Made by a program: the position numbers and the translations under genes. The notes beneath the pieces were generated by a model. That model was not told the DNA's origin, did no database searches, and was given only the letters and a program-made list of their open reading frames with translations. A DNA stretch of 60,000 bases from Antedon mediterranea (Eukaryota; Echinodermata; Crinoidea; Comatulida; Antedonidae). Positions 58,701 to 60,000 of this stretch are shown here, piece after piece. The first letter of the stretch is position 1; every line of letters begins with the position of its first letter. The stretch is taken from assembly GCF_964355755.1 (NCBI RefSeq), contig NC_092675.1:30282912-30342911 (forward strand), read 5' to 3'.

Positions 58701-59048
58701 GCGCACTGCATCTTTTTTACTATACTGTACTTTCATAAATTATCCGAATATTTCACTTTTCCAACTCATTATGTCATTAAAAGTAAAAACGTTTAATTTC
58801 AGATATAGATCTAGACATGTATGTAGGATGATTTTGCACTAAAAAAACACATTGAACAACCTCACCTTATTGTGACCACAGGGTGAAACGGTAAAAAATA
58901 TGCTGGTCCCAACTCAACAGAACATCCTTCTGCTTGTAAGACTAACAGATCACCAAGTCGTGAAAACATACACAAAGAACCTCTTAGGGTGAAGCACACA
59001 AGAAACAGAGAATCTGGCGTCCATTCCATGCTACCGATGCGATATGAT
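15977..59048 (-). CDS. CPLANE1: CPLANE1 (ciliogenesis and planar polarity effector 1), 5'-partial, 29 exons
   Basis: Subunit of the CPLANE complex (with Intu, Fuz, Wdpcp), which recruits IFT-A proteins at the basal body. Human mutations cause Joubert syndrome 17. Exons 5' to 3': 58866-59048, 56277-57512, 51546-51772, 48265-48578, 44405-44582, 38047-38266, 35827-36023, 34941-35167, 34032-34187, 31740-31973, 28098-29912, 27296-27495, 26153-26291, 24387-25750, 23445-23739, 23194-23257, 22562-22792, 22183-22322, 21571-21854, 21305-21458, 20694-20914, 20325-20492, 19667-19934, 19250-19302, 18312-18970, 17899-18075, 16911-17186, 16594-16787, 15977-16159. Together they make 3351 codons plus a stop with no internal stop. 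Phases agree throughout and all introns are GT-AG except the last (GC-AG). Landmarks shared with the human protein as I remember it: DPMKQRFSV, GLHLEATWFAKQLGDWK, LVPDDFYLPAPPYFCPQP, WMLNIRDKL. The first exons lie beyond 60000. The human protein is about 3200 residues; this one will be longer. Confidence 0.95.
16911..18075 (-). CDS. CPLANE1: CPLANE1 exons 17899-18075 and 16911-17186, YTxxL motif repeats
   Basis: The two exons carry KPYTKRLQDMKE, TPYTERLAQLS and STYVNRLKLS. With KTYTEMLQNLKK in the previous exon they form four copies of a (P/T/S)-Y-(T/V)-x-x-L motif embedded in Arg/Pro/Ser-rich sequence. Both exons begin with two bases completing a Gly/Asp codon and end one base into the next. 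The intron between them contains two SINEs. Confidence 0.92.
17279..17465 (-). mobile_element. SINE family S2, copy 2 (CPLANE1 intron 17187-17898)
   Basis: The reverse strand reads a tRNA-like head (GAGTTCAAGTCC as B box), then GTGTCCTTAGCCAAGACACTT, GTTTGCCTCTCTCCACCCA and GCGCTAAGGCTGCATTGTGG. Same order of blocks as the copies at 1808-2020 and 35358-35545. Confidence 0.65.
17555..17866 (+). mobile_element. tRNA-derived SINE (Ser/Leu-type head, Nin-like central domain)
   Basis: The head has a clear A box (TGGCCGAGCGGTTAAGA) and B box (GGGTTCGAGGC). GAGTGAG near the start pairs with CTCACTC after the B box, like an acceptor stem. The body has GGATAAGGACTATAAACCG, CACTTTAAAGAACCTAGTAC and GGGTTACCCCGGTGT, which recall the conserved Nin domain of animal SINEs as I remember it. 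The tail is an AAACAAACAAACAA run. AATTGT flanks both sides and may be part of a target duplication. It is not a functional tRNA gene: the T arm and anticodon arm are poor. Confidence 0.8.
18312..23739 (-). CDS. CPLANE1: CPLANE1 C-terminal region, exons 23445-23739 to 18312-18970
   Basis: Eleven exons encode a charged, mostly disordered region: RRRRRRHHRD then Lys-rich and acidic runs (23445-23739); a 64-nt exon (23194-23257); SYDDILKGRQESRFP (22562-22792); KILAPDIFFKLRFERD (22183-22322); APPPGRNYISVVDLEGSRLL (21571-21854); a coiled-coil-like EHFSRIKAISDEEREGYKKR (21305-21458); an acidic linker (20694-20914); LGITGVSDIIAEVIADGDLD (20325-20492); FDEYRSKLGELREAEKTPFK (19667-19934); a 53-nt exon (19250-19302); and a 659-nt exon ending near KTYTEMLQNLKK (18312-18970). 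The GVSDII.EVIADGDL block is the best conserved part here. Confidence 0.9.
22866..22958. mobile_element. MITE family M1, copy d (internally deleted)
   Basis: Keeps CCAAATATGGTACTGATATG, GTCCATATATGGGC and the right end TTTGATAGTGTAGACAGAAC, but most of the left end is lost. It lies in the CPLANE1 intron 22793-23193. Confidence 0.7.
23821..23921. repeat. Perfect inverted repeat, 49-bp arms, 3-base loop
   Basis: The arms 23821-23869 and 23873-23921 are exactly complementary, beginning TTAAATAAATAAATGTTAAC and ending GTTAACATTTATTTATTTAA. Both outer ends are TTAA. It sits in the CPLANE1 intron 23740-24386. Confidence 0.95.
24085..24330 (-). pseudogene. Decayed LINE reverse-transcriptase fragment
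   Basis: The reverse strand, with frameshifts, reads QKLIDIGVRLSII, then GVPQDTNLGPVL and WNYVDDVTISCE. GVPQ..xLGP and YVDD are hallmark motifs of non-LTR reverse transcriptases (CR1/L2-like order). Frameshifts between the blocks mean it is dead. It lies in a CPLANE1 intron in the same orientation as the gene. Confidence 0.7.
24387..25750 (-). CDS. CPLANE1: CPLANE1 1364-nt exon with repeated PLL motifs
   Basis: Encodes about 454 residues, mostly low-complexity and rich in Ser, Asn, His and Glu. Through it run short hydrophobic motifs of one type: HHPLLAY, GWPLLSFDN, GFPLLKFND, VPPLLHLDR, VPPLLHLDN and MPLLRLP, spaced roughly 35-180 residues apart. Such evenly styled motifs in a disordered region usually mean multivalent binding to one partner; the partner is unknown. 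Acceptor TTTTTCAG at the upper end; donor GTACTC after a split AG codon. Confidence 0.92.
26153..27495 (-). CDS. CPLANE1: CPLANE1 exons 27296-27495 and 26153-26291
   Basis: The 200-nt exon carries RRSPVTGAVHTLTATHYYH followed by an acidic Ser-rich stretch. The SPVTG..HTLTATHYYH core is strongly conserved in the family as I remember it. The 139-nt exon (phase 2 to 0) reads IGFKKLVRIELKKLLE, a basic amphipathic helix. The intron between them holds two LINE 3' ends in opposite orientations (annotated separately). Confidence 0.92.
26540..26712 (+). mobile_element. LINE 3' end, + strand
   Basis: TTTCTCCTAAGGGAGGCGAA followed by the tail ATAAAATTTGAATTTGAAT, the usual 3' layout of CR1/L2-like LINEs. 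It faces, tail to tail, the minus-strand LINE end that begins 29 bp further on. The left boundary is uncertain. Confidence 0.5.
26741..27289 (-). mobile_element. 5'-truncated LINE with intact C-terminal ORF fragment
   Basis: The reverse strand is open for about 115 residues: STSEPLFKKLNILKVIDLHR, then PFVRLSKSQFFITVHGPKLW, then the stop near 26939. This is the typical tail of CR1/L2-like ORF2 (LFKxLxILxxxDLxxxQ ... GPKLWN). After an AT-rich 3' UTR it ends in AATAAATGTG plus four TGAAA-type repeats. The 5' truncation point lies within a few bases of the splice donor of CPLANE1 exon 27296-27495. Confidence 0.75.
28098..29912 (-). CDS. CPLANE1: CPLANE1 1815-nt exon
   Basis: 605 codons in phase 0 at both ends. 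It starts NTSTTAQKSAHTVLQDIIQW and includes LLTAVSNLPPTKDVAAVLGE, close to the human block at the same place. The middle is Ser/Arg/Lys-rich and probably disordered. One ordered island follows (IVQVQQWMTRWASKRLPFDI, QLLINCIWLNKNWYSLE). The exon ends with Lys-rich segments such as KESKTDDKKKKKKLKKVYKK. The Trp-rich island is the likeliest docking surface in this exon. Confidence 0.93.
29913..31739. other. CPLANE1 intron with a diverged direct repeat and a short palindrome
   Basis: Two related stretches of about 100 bp, at roughly 30080-30180 and 30785-30880. Both contain ACTAATTAA, TATTGACGATTAAA and CGAATTTA, followed by CCCC.AATAG.GG. They are in the same orientation about 700 bp apart. A 13-bp-arm palindrome lies at 31379-31415. 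No coding sequence recognised. Confidence 0.5.
31740..51772 (-). CDS. CPLANE1: CPLANE1 middle exons 51546-51772 to 31740-31973
   Basis: Eight exons encode the predicted helical middle of the protein, about 585 residues. In order: RLIISWKLLHQKLASFYSEL (51546-51772); CESLLFAKASNAIDLWHTSY (48265-48578); AAKIAVSNFARFMAMYFCNQ (44405-44582); LELLLVCGLHLEATWFAKQL (38047-38266); a Gln/Asn-rich linker (35827-36023); KLDVTPWLLCQLMKKCLEM and FYLPAPPYFCPQP (34941-35167); CARWYVQELMNAQEKL (34032-34187); FRDICTIVWMLNIRDKL (31740-31973). The repeated helix-pair look suggests an alpha-solenoid scaffold. That is inference; the resemblance to human CPLANE1 is what supports the gene call. Confidence 0.92.
32934..32975. 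mobile_element. 42-bp palindromic micro-element with 7-bp target duplication (copy 2)
   Basis: Starts CAGGGAAGAGTTAAATT and ends TTTTAACTCTTCCCTG. It is flanked by ATTGAGC at 32927-32933 and 32976-32982. Same termini as the 56-bp element at 14718-14773 but a different target, so an independent insertion. It lies in the CPLANE1 intron 31974-34031. Confidence 0.87.
33781..33900 (-). mobile_element. LINE-like 3' tail, - strand
   Basis: The reverse strand reads GGGATGAATAAAGTTTACTT followed by repeated TTTGACTTTGA units, the layout of a LINE 3' terminus. The upstream limit is not visible. Confidence 0.4.
34387..34524. mobile_element. MITE family M1, copy e
   Basis: Internal blocks GTGCCCAAATATGGTAATG, TGACATCATCGTGGGCATAT and the right end AAAGTTTCATAGTGTAGACA are present; the left end is mutated (TGGTCTACGCAAA). 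It lies in the CPLANE1 intron 34188-34940. Confidence 0.8.
35214..35361 (+). mobile_element. LINE-like 3' tail
   Basis: Ends GAATAAATGTTATCTGAATC followed by a second TGAATCTGAA unit, typical of LINE 3' termini. It is followed directly by SINE family S2 copy 3. The left limit is uncertain. Confidence 0.4.
35358..35545 (+). mobile_element. SINE family S2, copy 3
   Basis: CCATAGGCAAGATACTTTAC, GTTTGCCTCTCTCCACCCA, GGGAACCCGGTTAGA, CTGCATTATGGGAGTATG and GGCGCTATATTAATCC, then an (ATT)n tail. The best-preserved of the three copies. It lies in the CPLANE1 intron 35168-35826. Confidence 0.7.
36161..36319. mobile_element. MITE family M1, copy f, with TAA flanks
   Basis: AGCTCTGTCTACACTCAAAT at the left and GAAATTGTAGACAGAACT at the right, with the ATATATGGACATGATGATG core. 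TAA precedes and follows, as expected of a 3-bp target duplication. Confidence 0.85.
36519..36760 (-). mobile_element. LINE-like 3' end with (TAAGA)n tail, - strand
   Basis: The reverse strand reads TTCATGTTCGCCTGGTTGTG, CATGACAATAAAGACTTATC and several TTATC units. This is a common CR1/L2-like 3' end. The upper boundary is an estimate. Confidence 0.5.
37535..37640 (-). mobile_element. tRNA-like SINE head fragment
   Basis: The reverse strand reads GAGCTGTAGCTTGGTGGTTA, matching a tRNA A-box region, then CTTGCCTTCCAATGCCAAGG and a weak B box. No clear tail. Low-confidence relic. Confidence 0.35.
37842..38027. mobile_element. MITE with perfect 23-bp TIRs and TA target
   Basis: The terminal repeats 37842-37864 and 38005-38027 start CAGTCAACTCTCCCAATACC and are exact inverted copies, flanked by TA on both sides (37840-37841, 38028-38029). 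CAGT termini with TA targets fit the Tc1/mariner-pogo group. Inside are repeated GTCTGGT(A/T)TT units. The element ends 19 bp from the donor boundary of CPLANE1 exon 38047-38266. Confidence 0.9.
38280..40090. repeat. Diverged ~180-bp repeats in facing orientations
   Basis: Forward copies at about 38280-38760 share GTGTAAATTTATTTTGGTTTA (near 38370, 38556, 38725) and CATAAAATATGCT(T/A)TCCAT. Reverse copies at about 38760-38930, 39190-39320, 39780-39920 and 39960-40080 share ATAAACCAAAAT and GGGCTTTCATTTGATACCAA. The whole behaves like a large broken inverted repeat with unrelated DNA in the middle. Confidence 0.75.
38940..39170. mobile_element. 231-bp element with 18-bp TIRs
   Basis: Left CAATTGTCGTATTCGATT and right AATTGAATACGACAATTG are inverted copies with one mismatch. 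The interior has two CCGTTGAGTAC blocks and a facing GTACTCAACG. It is inserted inside the ~180-bp repeat cluster. No target duplication is obvious. Confidence 0.8.
40761..41903 (+). CDS. Immunoglobulin-domain type I membrane protein, single exon, nested in a CPLANE1 intron
   Basis: 380 residues. Residues 1-26 look like a signal peptide (TAYFYIILCLFWSFVA). Residues 31-135 form a V-type Ig domain with Cys45, Trp56 and the DAGIYIC motif ending at Cys111. A second Ig-like region spans about 140-236 (Cys146, Cys210, Cys227) and a third, poorly conserved one about 237-338. Residues 352-373 (ITIAIVIGSIILAVILCVSV) form a membrane helix, leaving a tail of only about seven residues. It lies on the strand opposite to CPLANE1, inside intron 38267-44404. 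Family: Ig-superfamily cell-surface receptor or adhesion protein; orthology not assignable by eye. The very short tail may mean that a further exon exists downstream, or that the protein needs a signalling partner. I chose the first ATG because the signal peptide follows it. Confidence 0.8.
   Translation: MGSIGKTAYFYIILCLFWSFVAKTQFYPQQKLQLLFGTENVELNCNVEKEGYDIVWYYGDHMQNAETEISLNKNIMEKFSSLYKLEYYDQTCNYRLVIKKVRQFDAGIYICKQIQKTGRTESDASSDLVTIYIEVYELPDDPKILCNIDEPVLVEGKTVTLNYTAHIGDIPNPRVEIWISSVTGDHVMNIYNLHDVTTVTSKVTRNMNKCRFGVGLSHHLLQDKLTCETPPLTVHYKPQFQFMLNGIEYNIGDHLKIQLNVMSNPLLMLNDVSVTCWRNSKSVISTICSEAVLIPMESQGIYIFSYKQELTDYDNGIMIQFEANNSVGKDTHTIELQCLDMPTPNDKNKNNITIAIVIGSIILAVILCVSVVEVFKFLRI
42448..42633 (+). 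other. Possible extra exon of the Ig gene (weak)
   Basis: After an acceptor-like TTTTTCGAAATAG, one frame reads RKNAQNKLRFSMLSLDSSSA and is open until it runs into MITE copy g. The Ser-rich, charged composition would suit a cytoplasmic tail. No donor in the Ig exon joins to it in the right phase, so I do not count it as coding. Confidence 0.15.
42634..42705. mobile_element. MITE family M1, copy g (partial)
   Basis: TGATGTGCCCAAATATGGAA and the right end AAGTTTGATAGTGCAGACAA only. Confidence 0.65.
43627..43720. mobile_element. MITE family M1, copy h (partial)
   Basis: ATATATGGACATGATGATG, CATAACACTACCATATTTG and TTTTTTTTGTTAAGCTAG remain; the terminal repeats are lost. Confidence 0.6.
44331..44440 (-). 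repeat. Local duplication of the 3' end of CPLANE1 exon 44405-44582
   Basis: The reverse strand has CCAAGATTGGGTTTAG..ACATTACAG|GTACGT at the true donor and, about 76 nt further on, a second copy CCAAGATTGGGTTTAGACATTACAG|GTATTT lacking six bases (TTGAAG). The duplicate carries its own donor-like GT but is out of frame after read-through. Confidence 0.8.
44705..45486. mobile_element. Element with paired GACA/GACC minisatellites and CpG-rich interior
   Basis: Ends TTAAGTCGCGTG and CACGCGACTAAAA are inverted copies. Two blocks of about 90 bp (44725-44812 and 45373-45461) both start CATAGTGATACCGGACCGAC, run through (GACAGACC)n and end GACCGACATAGTGAACTATA. The roughly 560 bp between them is rich in CG and GCGC (for example GCGCGTACGCATGCGTTAC), unlike the surrounding AT-rich intron. 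It may be a foldback-type element with an insertion. Confidence 0.65.
46127..46271. mobile_element. MITE family M1, copy i
   Basis: AGCTCCGTCTACACTATCAA at the left, GCTAGTGTAGACAGAGCT at the right, with core GGACACGATGATGTCATATC. Near-complete. Confidence 0.88.
46287..46436. mobile_element. pogo/Tigger-like MITE, TA flanks
   Basis: Left CTGTAGAACCATCC and right TTCTACTG are imperfect inverted copies beside TA dinucleotides. Internal ACCTCTATTCAGGGGACA and CTCTATTCAAGGACC recall the widespread CAGTAGAACCTCTATT class. Confidence 0.65.
47317..47472. repeat. ~50-bp tandem repeat, three copies
   Basis: Units contain TTAAACTAGGGGGTACAGTC and TTTTGAATCATGATGT and differ by a few bases. In the CPLANE1 intron 44583-48264; the rest of that intron beyond the listed elements shows nothing recognisable. 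Confidence 0.85.
48705..48879. mobile_element. 175-bp element with perfect 19-bp TIRs
   Basis: AAGGTTTATCACAAATAGC (48705-48723) and its exact inverse (48861-48879). The interior is richer in GC than the flanks (GTGTCGCGCACGC at the right). In the CPLANE1 intron 48579-51545. No clear target duplication. Confidence 0.85.
49812..49955. repeat. ~73-bp tandem duplication
   Basis: Two adjacent copies of AACCAGCATGACCTGCCATC..GAAACTGGATCAAT.AGATAGC, differing at a few bases. Confidence 0.85.
51001..51160. repeat. 51-bp tandem repeat, three copies
   Basis: Unit GGCTGTGATTGGGTAATAGT...AAGCTTATTTCAAG, three times, almost identical. 51 is divisible by three, so the reverse strand stays open and repeats ALEISFHNIVSNYYPIT. 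It lies between CPLANE1 exons and has no splice context, so it is intronic. Confidence 0.9.
51985..52275. repeat. 18-bp minisatellite with degenerate and inverted extensions
   Basis: Five units of ACAACCGCTAATGTTGAT (51989-52075) are followed by degenerate forms such as CAGCTAATGTAGAA and CTTATGTAGTAAA. Then come two 36-bp units with GGTTGTTTTGACTTTAGCTG and CGTTTTCTACATTAA in the opposite sense. Confidence 0.85.
53316..53485. mobile_element. MITE family M1, copy j, with TAA flanks
   Basis: AGCTTTGTCTACACTATCAA at the left and TTGATAGTGTAGACAGAGCT at the right, with three AAATATGG(T/A)AGTG units inside. TAA on both sides (53313-53315 and 53486-53488). Confidence 0.9.
56277..59048 (-). CDS. 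CPLANE1: CPLANE1 exons 58866-59048 and 56277-57512: end of the WD40-like region
   Basis: The first exon opens in mid-codon after TTTGTAG and reads SMEWTPDSLFLVCFTLRGSL, then a GCSVELGPAYFLPFHP block. This is the conserved end of the N-terminal beta-propeller-like part of the family. The 1236-nt exon continues with EGDPMKQRFSV and CSDGYLVTVLSLP. After a less conserved stretch it becomes probably helical (LLVLVKKAHRAILSAWGLGV, MTLLYWDTLHKNLLPHVLKI). Junction: AG from the first exon plus G from the second makes one Arg codon. The intron between them (57513-58865) shows no element I recognise. Confidence 0.93.
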
Positions 59049-60000
59049 CTACAAACAAAAGATATATAATAAAAAGTTGATTTAACATTGTAATGAATAA
59101 TAATATAATAAAACAAATAAGAAAAATTAAAATTAGTACAGAAGCTTTTTATTTTTTTTTTACTTAAAATTTTAAAATAATTCTAGTAATATAAGTTGAG
59201 GGTAAAAATACAGAAAATAGCAATTTCAAATATCTAAATATCATAGTTTGTGCAGCTCAAAGATACTTAAACTAATGTACATATAATACTTATTTAAAAA
59301 ATCAGGTTTATACTTCCAATACCACAGTCACAGAAGGGTGCTTGGTGATCCAAAAGGAAAGAAAATCGAAAGCCCACAACATGTACTTTTTCAATGTTAT
59401 TCAAGACATTCGTCAAAACAGCAGATGGGAACAAGATAGCGAGGATGAGTTTTTGGGTAAAACTGAAGGGGATCTTTCATAACCCATTGCCATCGTCTAC
59501 TAAACAGGAAGAACATGTCAATAGTTATGTACAACAGTTACACTAGCTACCCTGTTTACACACATCAGACACACCAGACTATGCTACCAAGAGCCTATGG
59601 GAGATCTAAAAGGGGTACATAATGTACTTATAGCCTGACTAAGCATATAATTTGTTAAAAAAACAGGAAACGATCATTCAGAGGTATGTATCAACCTGGT
59701 AGGCTCACGGGAACGAATACGCAAACTGAAGGGGTAGAGGTAGTATTTTGGGAGAAACGAAACACAAATTAAATTCGTTCACGGATATGATTACATGAAG
59801 GTCTTGAGACAGATCAGTTGTATCATGTTATCTTTACTCAGGGGTAAAAGAAGGTCCATGGTGGATCATAGGGTGTAAATTGGAAAGAAAACAGTAATTA
59901 CAACGAGGAAATGAAATGCAATAAAGTAACATCACAAGAAGTAGTATATACAAAACAGATTGAAATAAGACGGTTTCATACTGTTGATAGCGTTGCAGAG
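59049..60000. other. CPLANE1 5'-side intron to the window edge
   Basis: Upstream of the first visible CPLANE1 exon. I looked on the minus strand for the preceding WD40-like exon and found none. On the plus strand, a frame from an acceptor-like AAATCAG (59306) is open for 57 codons to a TAA; see findings. Nothing else recognised. Confidence 0.35.

Overview
The window is nuclear DNA of an animal: AT-rich, intron-rich, and full of short transposon relics. It carries two conserved metazoan genes placed tail to tail. Gene content and the style of the SINEs, LINE tails and MITEs suggest an invertebrate deuterostome, perhaps an echinoderm. That assignment is a guess; the sequence does not identify the species.

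Left part (456-6790, + strand): most of an HMGXB4 orthologue (HMG-box containing protein 4). Five exons are joined by clean GT-AG introns and only the short first coding exon is missing. The HMG box is split by an intron. The C-terminal block conserved in this family runs to the stop at 6788-6790.

Intergenic part (about 6791-15976): no gene found. It holds a perfect 41-bp tandem repeat (9502-9754), a 3-kb satellite built of alternating palindromes with a 586-bp higher-order period (11003-13974), a 56-bp palindromic micro-element with a 7-bp target duplication (14718-14773) and a 71-bp tandem repeat (15397-15835) just beyond the next gene's stop codon.

Right part (15977 to beyond 60000, - strand): CPLANE1 (C5orf42/JBTS17), a very large ciliary protein of the CPLANE complex. 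I resolved 29 consecutive exons that join into one open frame of 3351 codons plus the stop. Every junction is phase-consistent, provided the last intron uses a GC-AG splice. The gene's 5' end (start of the WD40-like N-terminus) lies beyond 60000. Its introns hold MITEs, LINE 3' ends, SINEs and several long inverted repeats.

Nested in the 38267-44404 intron, on the opposite strand, is a single-exon gene (40761-41903) for a 380-residue immunoglobulin-domain membrane protein.

Functionally, CPLANE1 acts at the ciliary basal body, HMGXB4 is a chromatin/Wnt-linked nuclear factor, and the Ig protein is probably at the cell surface; nothing in the sequence links the three. I found no prokaryotic-type operon, CRISPR array or defence system. 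The most unusual content is the palindromic DNA and two arrays of short peptide motifs inside CPLANE1.
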